The notes beneath the pieces are model-generated. The model saw nothing but the letters and a program-made list of their open reading frames with translations, was not told the origin of the DNA and searched no databases. Below are positions 6,714-14,095 of a stretch of 16,143 nt of DNA, one piece after another (position 1 is the stretch's first letter; each line of letters starts with the position of its first letter). This DNA comes from an uncultured Erythrobacter sp. (GTDB lineage: Bacteria > Pseudomonadota > Alphaproteobacteria > Sphingomonadales > Sphingomonadaceae). The translations under genes and the position numbers were made by a program. The stretch lies in assembly GCA_947258465.1 (NCBI GenBank), contig CAMYIQ010000125.1, positions 1-16,143 of the forward strand. Direction: 5' to 3'.

Positions 6714-7927
6714 TCGCGGGCACGATCGCAGCGACCTGGCTGCTTTGGCTGATCGGCGGTCTTTACATCGCCGGGCCGGTCATCGGCTGGGTGCTGGCCA
6801 TGCTGGTCTTCGGCGAACTCTATCTCGGTCGCAAACCGGCCGGAGCCATTCCCATCGTGATCTGGCTGTGGCTTGCCGCAATGTCGGCCATGCTCATAAT
6901 CCTCTGGATAGGGCATGCCAATTTCGCGCTCGGGAGCGGGCAGACGATCAAGAGCTCGATCGGGTGGGCCAAGGGCTGGGCGCTCATGGCGTTGTTCCCC
7001 CTGGCGGGCGCCGTGCTCGACATTCGCATGGAAGTCATCGCGCGAGCGGTCTGCCGTCTGGGAATGTGGACGCTGGTGCTGCTGCCGTTGTTCATCGCCG
7101 CCCCTTTCATCGGCCTGCCCGAGACCTTGTGGGTCTCGCCGCTCAAGGCGGTGGGCGGACCAGGCCCGGAGTACTTCGCGACCATCCTCTACACGATCGA
7201 ACCCGGGGCGGGCACGCCCCGCTGGCAGTTCTTCGCCCCTTGGTCTCCCGCCGCGGGAATGGTCGCGGTGATCTACATCTTTCTCGCCGCGCAGGAACGC
7301 AACCTTGTTTGGCGGTTGGTCGGGATCGCGGGGTTTCTGATCGTCGCATTGCTGTCGCAATCGCGCCTCGCGCTCGTGGCGCTCGCGCTGATTGTACCGG
7401 CCATCTGGGCGGCGGCGCGGATCGATCGGGGATCGACCTGGCTTCTGGCAGCTCCGGTATTCCTCTTAGTCGGCTTGTTCGGGATCGAATTGCTGGCCTT
7501 CGTCGACCAATTGATGAACGATTTCAGCTCGGCACGAGCGGATTCGAGCCGGGTACGGGCGGCGCTCGGCCGGATCGCGCTCGACCGGTGGGAAAACGAG
7601 GCCTTCTGGTTCGGCCATGGCGTCGTCGAAAACGGTCCGCATCTCGTCGAATACATGCCGATCGGCAGCCATCACAGCTGGTATGGGCTGCTTTTCGTAA
7701 AGGGCCTCGCTGGAGCGCTTGCTTTGGCGATCCCGCTTGCCGTGACGGTGGCCATCCTGTTCTGGCATGCGCGCCATGATCGGCTGCATCGCGCAGGCCT
7801 CGCCATGGTGCTCGTGTTGGTGCTCTATTCGTTCGGCGAAAACCTCGAGATCCTCGCTTATCTCATTTGGCCCGCTTTGATCGTGATCGGCAAATCGCTG
7901 GCCAAAGCCCAAACGACCGAACGCTGA
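6668..7927 (+). CDS. O-antigen ligase/polymerase family membrane protein (Wzy-like)
   Basis: A 419-residue polytopic inner-membrane protein with about ten hydrophobic segments and one larger periplasmic loop. The Wzy_C/O-antigen-ligase signature follows that loop: GHGVVENG, then GSHHSWYGLLFVKGLAG (starting at residue 333, His335-His336), the counterpart of the family's conserved H-N/S-x-Y-L...G-x-x-G motif. In this setting polymerase activity on lipid-linked repeat units is more likely than ligation to lipid A, but the family does not separate the two by sequence. The start is uncertain. GTG 6668 gives a 46-base overlap with the co-polymerase gene; the next ATG in frame would remove the first membrane helix, and the intervening codons contain no ATG or GTG. 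It is the last gene of the plus-strand operon. Confidence 0.8.
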   Translation: MAAPAHHPQTVAERIVAGTIAATWLLWLIGGLYIAGPVIGWVLAMLVFGELYLGRKPAGAIPIVIWLWLAAMSAMLIILWIGHANFALGSGQTIKSSIGWAKGWALMALFPLAGAVLDIRMEVIARAVCRLGMWTLVLLPLFIAAPFIGLPETLWVSPLKAVGGPGPEYFATILYTIEPGAGTPRWQFFAPWSPAAGMVAVIYIFLAAQERNLVWRLVGIAGFLIVALLSQSRLALVALALIVPAIWAAARIDRGSTWLLAAPVFLLVGLFGIELLAFVDQLMNDFSSARADSSRVRAALGRIALDRWENEAFWFGHGVVENGPHLVEYMPIGSHHSWYGLLFVKGLAGALALAIPLAVTVAILFWHARHDRLHRAGLAMVLVLVLYSFGENLEILAYLIWPALIVIGKSLAKAQTTER

Positions 7928-8070
7928 CGCTTACATTACCGTGCGTCGGCTCGACCCCGGTTCGAGACAACCGCAAGGGCCTCTGCGCCGGCCGAGATGC
8001 AGGTTCTCCCGGCATTGTTGCAGTCTGAATTGGAGCGGGGACCTATCCTTTCCCCTTCGCCAACGCGAAA

Positions 8071-8110
8071 CCGCCCCGCCTCCACCCGGAAACCGGGGAA
8101 GACGGGGCGG
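8071..8110. terminator. Bidirectional hairpin terminator between convergent operons
   Basis: CCGCCCCG (8071-8078) pairs perfectly with CGGGGCGG (8103-8110), and an inner CCCGG/CCGGG hairpin closes the loop. It lies between the polymerase gene ending at 7927 and the glycosyltransferase gene ending at 8140 on the other strand. The minus-strand side continues with TTTC and the plus-strand side with CCTTT; the T-tracts are short but the stem is strong. It is likely to serve both directions. Confidence 0.7.
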
Positions 8111-8139
8111 CCTTTGCAGCGCCCGGGATGGGTCGCGAG

Positions 8140-9174
8140 TCAGGCGCTGACAGTGAAACTCGATCGGGTATCGGCCTCGTCGGTGTTCGATTTAGCGGCA
8201 CGACGGATTACCGCCTGCCAACCGGCAATAATGTCATCGTGCTGGCGGCCGACGCCTGTGCGCGCCGCGCGTCCCATGGCGGGCAGATCGGCATGCATCA
8301 GGCGGACGATACCGCAGGCGATGTCGGCTACATCGTGGGTGGAGGCCGCAAATCCGGCGCCTCCCTTGGCCTGCGCCGTCAGCCCATCGATATCGGCGAC
8401 GAGCAAAGGTCGACCCGCCATCCGTGCCTCTGTCGCCACCAACCCGAAAGCCTCGTAACGCGATGGTACGATTACCGCGTCGCAGGCCGCCAGCCGGGGC
8501 ACGAGGTCATTGGTCGGTGGCAGCATGCGAACATTGTCCAGATCTTGCGCGAGGGCGATGAGCCGATCCTCTTCGGGTCCGGCGCCGAACAGCGTGAGTT
8601 TGACTTCGTCCGCGCGGAAGCATCCCATCGCCTGGACCAGCGCGGCGAAGTTCTTCTCCTGCGCCAGGCGGCCGTATGCAAGAAGTTGGAGGGGCCCCCG
8701 GCGCGGTTGCAGATCGGGAACCGAAAACAGCTCCTCGCGCCCGCACCACGGGTTGATCGTGGTCAGCTTGTCGCGCGAAATACCGACTTCGATAAGCCAA
8801 TCTTTCTGCGCTTCCGATACGGCGACGATTTCATCGACCAAGCGGGCAGCTGCCATCAGCAGGGCACGAAAGCGGACGATCGACGCGACCCGATCTTTTT
8901 CGAACGAGCGCGTGTAACTATGCTCCACTTGCACGATCCGGGCGCCGGGGTTCCGCAGGCGGAGCGAGACCAGATAGGGCAGACGGCTCCAGCAGGGCGG
9001 CACATGGATGACGATGATATCGGCGTCGAAGCGCACGGCTTCGCCGGGACGCCGGCCCATCCGCACGATGCGCGAATGGGCCATTTTCTCGATGCGTGGA
9101 TCGTCGAACAATGACAGCGCACGGGTGACGCCGCCCATACCGAAATCGTCGAGCAGATGGACCATCCGGATCAT
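8140..9174 (-). CDS. Glycosyltransferase family 4 (GT-B fold)
   Basis: A 344-residue cytoplasmic or membrane-associated glycosyltransferase that adds a sugar from a nucleotide donor to the lipid-linked repeat unit. The N-terminus has the Gly-rich HLLDDFGMGGVTRAL (6-20). The C-terminal Rossmann half has LLAYGRLAQEKNF (164-176) and the GT4 E-x7-E donor motif EAFGLVATE (Glu241 and Glu249). Retaining chemistry is typical for the family; the sugar cannot be read from sequence. Its ATG (9174) overlaps the TGA of the upstream GT2 gene as ATGA, so the genes are translationally coupled. It is the last gene of the minus-strand flippase/glycosyltransferase operon and ends 30 bases before the shared terminator hairpin. 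Confidence 0.85.
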   Translation of the reverse strand: MIRMVHLLDDFGMGGVTRALSLFDDPRIEKMAHSRIVRMGRRPGEAVRFDADIIVIHVPPCWSRLPYLVSLRLRNPGARIVQVEHSYTRSFEKDRVASIVRFRALLMAAARLVDEIVAVSEAQKDWLIEVGISRDKLTTINPWCGREELFSVPDLQPRRGPLQLLAYGRLAQEKNFAALVQAMGCFRADEVKLTLFGAGPEEDRLIALAQDLDNVRMLPPTNDLVPRLAACDAVIVPSRYEAFGLVATEARMAGRPLLVADIDGLTAQAKGGAGFAASTHDVADIACGIVRLMHADLPAMGRAARTGVGRQHDDIIAGWQAVIRRAAKSNTDEADTRSSFTVSA

Positions 9175-10157
9175 GCCGCCGCTCCGAGATAGGGGCGCGC
9201 AAGCCGGCGGAAACGATCGGGACCCGCCAGTCGCGCAAGCTTGATGGCGACCCAGGTGGTGGCCGATTTGACCGGCTCCTCCCGGTGGATGCGCGGCGCG
9301 AGCCGCGTGGCGCGGGCAAACAGATCGTCGGCCAGTTCGACATTGCCCAGTTGGATCGACCGGCGCGCGAGATAGCGCAACTGGTAGGCCCTGGCCCGGG
9401 CGCCGTGCTCGGCCACGAGGTCGGGCGCATTGGTCCGGGCGATATCGAGCATCCGCGACCAGCTAATATATTGTTTGACCACATTGGCCGACAGGGCACC
9501 CCCGACAATGCGGTATTCGGTCAGCAGGCCGGAAATGCCTTCGAAACTGATGTCGTGGACCGAAGCGAGGCGGACCCACAATTCGATGTCCTCCGACTGA
9601 CGGAAACTTTCGTCGAACCAGCAGATGCGGCTCGGCTCGGTCGGATGGCGAAACGCAGCGCGATCGAGCGCGTCGCGCCGCAGCACCGGCGCGCTGCCAT
9701 TCCCGATCGGATTGCGGCAAAGGATATCGCTGGTGCGAACGCGGGTCAGCTTCGGTCGCATGGCAACTGCCATGGGCTCGCCGTGTTCGTCGATCATCTG
9801 CGAGCCCGAATAGCTTACGCCGATATGCGGATTGGCCTGCAGGTGCACATAATGCAGCAACAGCTTGTCCTTATGCCAGCGATCATCGGAATCGAGCAGC
9901 GCGATATAGGGCGCGCGGGCATGGGCGATCCCGGTATTGCGCGCGCCGGCAAGCCCGCGATTGGCTTGCGAGACGATGCGAATGCGCGGATCGTCGAAGC
10001 TGCGCGCGAGAGCGATAGAATTGTCCGGACCGCCATCGTCGACGATGACAAGTTCGAAATCCTCGAAACTCTGGTCGAGCACCGACTGGATGGCTTCCTC
10101 GATATAGGCCTCGACATTGTAGACGGGCATCACGACGGATATGCGGGGGCAGGTCAT
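9171..10157 (-). CDS. Glycosyltransferase family 2 (GT-A fold), copy 1
   Basis: A 328-residue inverting glycosyltransferase. The nucleotide-binding start is RISVVMPVYNVEAYI (5-19), followed by LVIVDDGGPDNS (37-48), NRGLAGARNTGIAHA (67-81), the metal-binding DSD in LLDSDDRW (89-91) and an SEDIELWVRL block where the catalytic base is expected. The last third (from about 245) is a helical extension with RYLARRSIQLGNVELADDLF, resembling repeat-like helices. The open frame runs to 10373, but ATG 10157 lies directly at the conserved N-terminus and has AGAGGAG upstream. It is separated by 23 bases from the next GT2 gene upstream and overlaps the GT4 gene downstream as ATGA. It probably adds one sugar of the repeat unit; the sugar is not predictable. 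Confidence 0.88.
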   Translation of the reverse strand: MTCPRISVVMPVYNVEAYIEEAIQSVLDQSFEDFELVIVDDGGPDNSIALARSFDDPRIRIVSQANRGLAGARNTGIAHARAPYIALLDSDDRWHKDKLLLHYVHLQANPHIGVSYSGSQMIDEHGEPMAVAMRPKLTRVRTSDILCRNPIGNGSAPVLRRDALDRAAFRHPTEPSRICWFDESFRQSEDIELWVRLASVHDISFEGISGLLTEYRIVGGALSANVVKQYISWSRMLDIARTNAPDLVAEHGARARAYQLRYLARRSIQLGNVELADDLFARATRLAPRIHREEPVKSATTWVAIKLARLAGPDRFRRLARPYLGAAA

Positions 10158-10180
10158 TACGGTCTCCTCTGGGAATGGGG

Positions 10181-11110
10181 TCAGGCGAAAATCGCGCTGC
10201 GGGCGCGCGAGGGAATGGCGCTTCCGGCGATGGCCGCACCGGCGGTCATCACGCCGCGCGCGCCGCCGGAAAGGAAGGCTTTGCTGTCGCTCGCGAAACC
10301 GCGACGGACAAAGCCGCGCGCGAGCGAGGTGGTCGCCCCCGAGCGCAGCGCCCGGCGGGCGAGATACCGGCAATAGAGTGCTTCGCCGCGCTTCACGTCG
10401 ATCCGGTCGGCCCAGCGGTTTGCCAGATCCTTCCAGGCTGCGAGCATAGCGGCGAAATCGCAGCTCAGGCCGTCTGCGCTCATGCGATAGCCGACGAGCG
10501 TTTCGGGAATGCCGCGCAGCAAGTGTCCGTTGCCGACCAGGCGAGCGAGCAGGTCCTGATCCTCGACATGGCGCATGGCGCGGTTGAAGCCGCCGATCGC
10601 GACCAGCGTTTCACGCTCGACGACGAGGTTGGACATGGTGCACACGGCGTTTTCGATCACCACGTCTTCGAGCGAGCAATAGCCCTCGGACACGGTGGAC
10701 TTGGTGCGGCCGGCGCGCAGCGGACCGGCGCGGTCGGGGCAGAATGCGATCCGCGCGAAGCTGGCTTCGACCAGCGGGTCGGCGTCGTGCAGCCGGGCGT
10801 GGGCCGCGAGCTTGTCGGCATGCCAGATGTCGTCGGCGTCGAGAAAGGCGACAAGCTCGCCGCGGGCCTTCGATACGCCGAGATTGCGTGCGGCCGAGAC
10901 CCCCTGATTGGATTGCGACGCAACCCGGATACGATCATCCATCGCGGCATAGCCGAGCAGGATCTTGAGCGTATCGTCCTGCGAGCCGTCGTCGATCACG
11001 ACGATCTCGAAGTCGGTCTCGCTCTGCGCGAGCGCGCTGTCGAGGGTTTCGGCGATGGTACGCTGCGCATTGTAAGCGGCGATTACGACGGAAAAACGGG
11101 GCGTGTTCAT
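10181..11110 (-). CDS. Glycosyltransferase family 2 (GT-A fold), copy 2
   Basis: A 309-residue inverting glycosyltransferase with RFSVVIAAYNAQRTI (5-19), IVVIDDGSQDDT (36-47), NQGVSAARNLGVSKA (68-82), metal-binding DAD in FLDADDIWHADKL (91-93) and the HVEDQDLLARL base-containing block. It shares not only these family motifs with its downstream neighbour but also a C-terminal RYLARRALRSG segment and similar length, suggesting the two arose by tandem duplication. The open frame extends to 11740, but ATG 11110 overlaps the flippase stop as ATGA and has AAGGAG eight bases upstream. The upstream extension is the flippase gene read in another frame. It is expected to act on the cytoplasmic face of the inner membrane on the lipid-linked repeat unit before flipping. 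Confidence 0.88.
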   Translation of the reverse strand: MNTPRFSVVIAAYNAQRTIAETLDSALAQSETDFEIVVIDDGSQDDTLKILLGYAAMDDRIRVASQSNQGVSAARNLGVSKARGELVAFLDADDIWHADKLAAHARLHDADPLVEASFARIAFCPDRAGPLRAGRTKSTVSEGYCSLEDVVIENAVCTMSNLVVERETLVAIGGFNRAMRHVEDQDLLARLVGNGHLLRGIPETLVGYRMSADGLSCDFAAMLAAWKDLANRWADRIDVKRGEALYCRYLARRALRSGATTSLARGFVRRGFASDSKAFLSGGARGVMTAGAAIAGSAIPSRARSAIFA

Positions 11111-12378
11111 GATAGGGCTCCTTGAATCGAAGGCGAGGCCTGGGGCGGGGTAGCCAACCTGCGAGCGGTGGCTGGAAGGAAGACGAGGGCCAGGCCGGTA
11201 CCGTATCCGATGCAGGCTCCGGCCAGTCCGAAGGGGGCACCTGCGGCCAGCCCGATCAGCGCTGCGGCGCTGGCGCAGGCGGTAAGCAGGGTCTCGCGTT
11301 GGGGCCGGCCCTCGACCCGATAGGCAGCACCGATCAGCGAACCGGCATAAAGGGGCAGGGCGGCCAGCGAGAGCAGCGCGATGAAAGGCACCGCCGGGAC
11401 CCATGTCTCGCCGAACACCACGGGGACATAGAAAGGCGCGAGCAGCGCTTGCGCGGCGACTACGGGGGCCAGAAGGGCAAGCCCCGCGATGAAGGCTGTG
11501 CGGAATTCGCGCTGGGTGTTGGCGGCATCGGCCTTGGCCAAATGGGGGAAAACCACGAGATTGCAGGCGGCAACGAAGCTTTGGGTGAGACCGAGGCCGG
11601 TATTGAACGCAAAATAGTAGAGCCCGAGAACCTCCGTCCCGAACAGCGCGCCCACCACCAGCTTGTCGGCATTGAGGCGCGCGGCGGCAAGCATCTCGCT
11701 GGCCAGGATCGCGGGGCCGAACAGGGCGAATTCGCGCCATGGTGCAGGGGTCGCAGCCCTATCGGCAGTCCATGCGGTCGAGCGGCGGGCCAAAAAGGTC
11801 CAGACCGGGGCGGCCAGCAGTTTCGGCAGGACGATGGCCCACGCGCTCGGCCATACGAGCACCAGCGACAGCGTCAGCAGGCTATCGGCGATGTTCTGCG
11901 TCGCGGCGATGCGCGCCACGCTGTCCATACGCATGGCGCGCATGGTGAGAAATATCTGCACCAGCCCGGGAGGCATCACGCAGTAGACGAGTGCCAGGAG
12001 CGCCAGCATTGCGCCGGCCTGCGGCAAGTCGAACATCCAGGTGACAATCGCTGCCAGGCCCAGTTGCACGCCGGCCACGCCAAGGCATACGATCCAGAAC
12101 AGGCGATGAGCCGTGCGGCACAGCGCGGGCAATTCATCGTCGGCCGCGACGATAAGCCGCTGACCGATCCCTGCATTGGCAAGCACGCGCACCAGCTCGA
12201 ACAGGCTCAAGGCGAGTGCGGCGGTACCGAACATTTCGGGAGAGACGCGCCGCGCTACCACGAGGAGTACGCCCAGACGGACCACGCGCGTCGCCGCCTC
12301 GGCCGAACCGAAGGCGATCAGCCCACGCATCAGCGGCGAGGCGATCAGGGCGGGAAGGAGAGGGCGAAAGGCAGGCAT
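11107..12378 (-). CDS. Polysaccharide flippase, Wzx/MATE-like (oligosaccharide flippase family)
   Basis: A 423-residue, strongly hydrophobic protein with about twelve membrane segments. The N-terminal third contains the family-typical GSAEAATRVVRLGVLLVVAR followed by SPEMFGTAALALSLFELV, as in polysaccharide_synt (Wzx, RfbX) proteins. It should flip the undecaprenyl-linked repeat unit across the inner membrane to the Wzy polymerase. ATG 12378 is chosen because GAGGA lies about six bases upstream and the sequence upstream carries a -24/-12 promoter; the frame is open 16 more codons only from a TTG. It is the first gene of the minus-strand operon flippase-GT2-GT2-GT4, all coupled by short gaps or ATGA overlaps. 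Confidence 0.85.
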   Translation of the reverse strand: MPAFRPLLPALIASPLMRGLIAFGSAEAATRVVRLGVLLVVARRVSPEMFGTAALALSLFELVRVLANAGIGQRLIVAADDELPALCRTAHRLFWIVCLGVAGVQLGLAAIVTWMFDLPQAGAMLALLALVYCVMPPGLVQIFLTMRAMRMDSVARIAATQNIADSLLTLSLVLVWPSAWAIVLPKLLAAPVWTFLARRSTAWTADRAATPAPWREFALFGPAILASEMLAAARLNADKLVVGALFGTEVLGLYYFAFNTGLGLTQSFVAACNLVVFPHLAKADAANTQREFRTAFIAGLALLAPVVAAQALLAPFYVPVVFGETWVPAVPFIALLSLAALPLYAGSLIGAAYRVEGRPQRETLLTACASAAALIGLAAGAPFGLAGACIGYGTGLALVFLPATARRLATPPQASPSIQGALS

Positions 12379-12409
12379 GAGATCCTCGAGTTGCGGTTGT
12401 CGAGGTAGT

Positions 12410-12425
12410 TTCAAAGAGCGTGCCA
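12410..12425 (-). promoter_or_regulatory. Sigma-54-like promoter of the flippase/glycosyltransferase operon
   Basis: On the minus strand TGGCAC (12425-12420), GCTCT, then TTGAA (12414-12410). The -24 element is perfect and the spacing correct; the -12 dinucleotide is GA rather than GC, exactly as in the promoter at 3994-4009. Predicted transcription start is near 12399, about 21 bases before the flippase ATG. Confidence 0.55.
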
Positions 12426-12440
12426 AAAGCGCAAAAGCGC
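12424..12440. repeat. Short tandem repeat CAAAAGCG
   Basis: CAAAAGCG is repeated twice in direct tandem (12424-12439) just upstream of the -24 element of the minus-strand promoter. On the minus strand this gives GCGCTTTTGCGCTTTTGG. It is too short to interpret and may be a spacer or a secondary binding site. Confidence 0.3.
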
Positions 12441-12480
12441 GGATTTCCGGGCTTTTTCGAAAAGTTGGGTCACGACAGTC

Positions 12481-12534
12481 GCATTCTGCACCGGCGCGAG
12501 ATGCAAAATGCGTCGAACGGCTGCCGCAAAATGC
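12481..12534. promoter_or_regulatory. Array of three GCA-N3-TGC elements between two divergent sigma-54 promoters
   Basis: GCATTCTGC (12481-12489), GCAAAATGC (12503-12511) and GCAAAATGC (12526-12534), stepped by 22 and 23 bases, i.e. about two helical turns. GCAAAATGC is the exact reverse complement of the GCATTTTGC found twice at 3876-3936. The array lies between the minus-strand promoter at 12425-12410 (55 bases away) and the plus-strand promoter at 12612-12626 (77 bases away), a normal range for sigma-54 enhancer sites. AT-rich sequence at 12583-12605 between array and plus promoter could bend. Probable binding site of the locus's sigma-54 activator (inference). Confidence 0.65.
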
Positions 12535-12611
12535 GAAAATGCAGTTTCCACGCCGTCTACGCCGATAGCGCTAAGACGAAACATCGCATAAATTCAGCTA
12601 TTTACAGGGGA

Positions 12612-12626
12612 TGGCACGAGATTTGC
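12612..12626 (+). promoter_or_regulatory. Sigma-54 (-24/-12) promoter of the wecG-PST fusion gene
   Basis: TGGCAC (12612-12617), GAGAT, TTGC (12623-12626): a full match to TGGCAC-N5-TTGC. The -24 GG is at 12613-12614 and the -12 GC at 12625-12626. Predicted transcription start is near 12637, and AAAGGAG at 12648-12654 then serves ATG 12662. This is the best-matching of the four promoters of this type. Confidence 0.75.
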
Positions 12627-12661
12627 CCCACTGGCGACGACTTTGACAAAGGAGCATCGCC

Positions 12662-14095
12662 ATGCAGCAATATCCCGCCTCGGCTTTTCGCACTGCCGCC
12701 TTTCCGGTCGATACCGGCCTGCCGTCTGCCCATCCTGCGGGTGACTTTCGGCGTATCGACCTGTTCGGCCTCGACTTGGCAAGCGCGTCGCCCGAATGGA
12801 CCGCCCAGCATCTGGTCGAACGTGCGGGTGCGCGCGATCGTATTACGGTCAACTTCGTCAATGCGCACTGCGTAAACCAGGCGCGCCGCGATGCCGCTTA
12901 CCGCCGCAATCTCGCTACAAGCGACTTGCTTCTGCCCGATGGTATCGGTGTGGAAATCGCCGCCCGGATGTGCGGTACGGACCGGCCCGCAAACCTCAAT
13001 GGCACCGATCTCTTTCCGCTGATCTGCGAACGGGCCGCCGTCGAGGGAACGGGCATCTTCCTGCTCGGCGGGCTACCCGGTATCGCCGACCGTGCAGCGG
13101 CGTGGGCGTGCGACCAATGGCCTTCGCTCCGCATCCGCGGGACGCACGATGGCTATTTCGACCCGGTTGACGAAGATGCGCTGATCGAGCGGATCAACAC
13201 GTCCGGCGCGGGTATCCTGATGGTCGGCTTCGGAGTGCCGCTGCAGGAGAACTGGATCGCCCGCAACCGTGCCCGCCTGCAGGTTCCGGTAGCGATGGGT
13301 GTAGGCGGCCTGTTCGATTACTATGCCGGGCGCATTGCGCGCGCGCCGCTGCCGGTTCGCAAATTGCGCTGCGAATGGATCTGGCGCCTCGCGATGGAGC
13401 CGCGCCGCATGGCTCATCGCTATCTCGTCGGAAATGTCGGTTTTCTCGCCCACGCCATGATCGAGGCCGCCCGCATGCGCGGTGTCGGTGCGAGGCTGGA
13501 TGGCGCCGCGAAACGCCTGTTCGACATTGTCGCAGCCTCGCTCGCACTCCTGGCGCTGCTGCCGCTATTCCTGTTGACCGCATTGGCGATCCGCGCCGAA
13601 GATCGCGGACCGGTTTTCTTCCGTCAGAACCGCGTCGGTGCGAGCGGTCGGACGTTCTCGATGATCAAGTTTCGTTCGATGTACACCGATGCCGAAGCGC
13701 GACGTGCGGCGCTGTTGGCGCAATCGGATCGGGCGGGGACCTGCTTCAAGATGCAGGACGACCCGCGGATCACACGCGTGGGCAAGATCATTCGCCGTTT
13801 CTCGATCGACGAACTGCCGCAATTGCTCAACGTGCTGGGCGGCAGCATGTCGCTCGTCGGGCCGAGGCCCGCATTGCCCAGCGAGGCTGCTAGCTATCGC
13901 GACCGCCAATGGGAACGGCTGGGCGGCAAGCCCGGCATCACCTGTAGTTGGCAGGTCAAGGGACGCGCCGAAATTCCGTTCCATCGTCAGGCGATCATGG
14001 ACCGAGCCTATCTGCGTCGTCGCTCGTTCGTGACCGATCTGCGCTTGCTCGCCATGACTGTTCCTGCGGTGATCGGGGGGCGTGGTGCCTACTGA
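12662..14095 (+). CDS. Fused WecG/TagA/CpsF glycosyltransferase (GT26) and initiating sugar-phosphate transferase
   Basis: One 477-residue protein with two enzymes. Residues about 30-262 are a WecG/TagA/CpsF (GT26) domain: NFVNAHCVNQARRD (64-77), LLPDGIGVEIA (90-100, with Asp93 at the family's catalytic position), NGTDLFPLI (113-121), GIFLLGGLPGIADRAA (131-146), MVGFGVPLQENWI (187-199) and GGLFDYYAGRIARAP (215-229). Residues about 283-477 are a bacterial sugar transferase (polyisoprenyl-phosphate hexose-1-phosphate transferase): KRLFDIV plus one hydrophobic helix (286-310), KFRSMYTDAEARR (336-348), the Asp383-Glu384 active pair in SIDELPQLLN, SLVGPRPALP (397-406) and PGITCSWQVKGR (424-435). 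The C-terminal half should load the first sugar-phosphate onto undecaprenyl phosphate and the N-terminal half add the next sugar. Start ATG 12662 has AAAGGAG upstream. It is monocistronic and overlaps the converging kinase gene by 7 bases. Confidence 0.92.
   Translation: MQQYPASAFRTAAFPVDTGLPSAHPAGDFRRIDLFGLDLASASPEWTAQHLVERAGARDRITVNFVNAHCVNQARRDAAYRRNLATSDLLLPDGIGVEIAARMCGTDRPANLNGTDLFPLICERAAVEGTGIFLLGGLPGIADRAAAWACDQWPSLRIRGTHDGYFDPVDEDALIERINTSGAGILMVGFGVPLQENWIARNRARLQVPVAMGVGGLFDYYAGRIARAPLPVRKLRCEWIWRLAMEPRRMAHRYLVGNVGFLAHAMIEAARMRGVGARLDGAAKRLFDIVAASLALLALLPLFLLTALAIRAEDRGPVFFRQNRVGASGRTFSMIKFRSMYTDAEARRAALLAQSDRAGTCFKMQDDPRITRVGKIIRRFSIDELPQLLNVLGGSMSLVGPRPALPSEAASYRDRQWERLGGKPGITCSWQVKGRAEIPFHRQAIMDRAYLRRRSFVTDLRLLAMTVPAVIGGRGAY

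Noticed and set aside
8041..8139. Small gene in the convergent gap
   Set aside because: Open frames here lack a ribosome-binding site and overlap the terminator hairpin and the end of the GT4 gene.
11122..12408. Plus-strand open frame of 428 codons opposite the flippase gene
   Set aside because: Gln/Gly/Arg/His-rich translation typical of reading a membrane-protein gene backwards; no domain.
12583..12606. IHF binding site between the array and the wecG-PST promoter
   Set aside because: The stretch is AT-rich and well placed, but I could not fit the IHF consensus without several mismatches.
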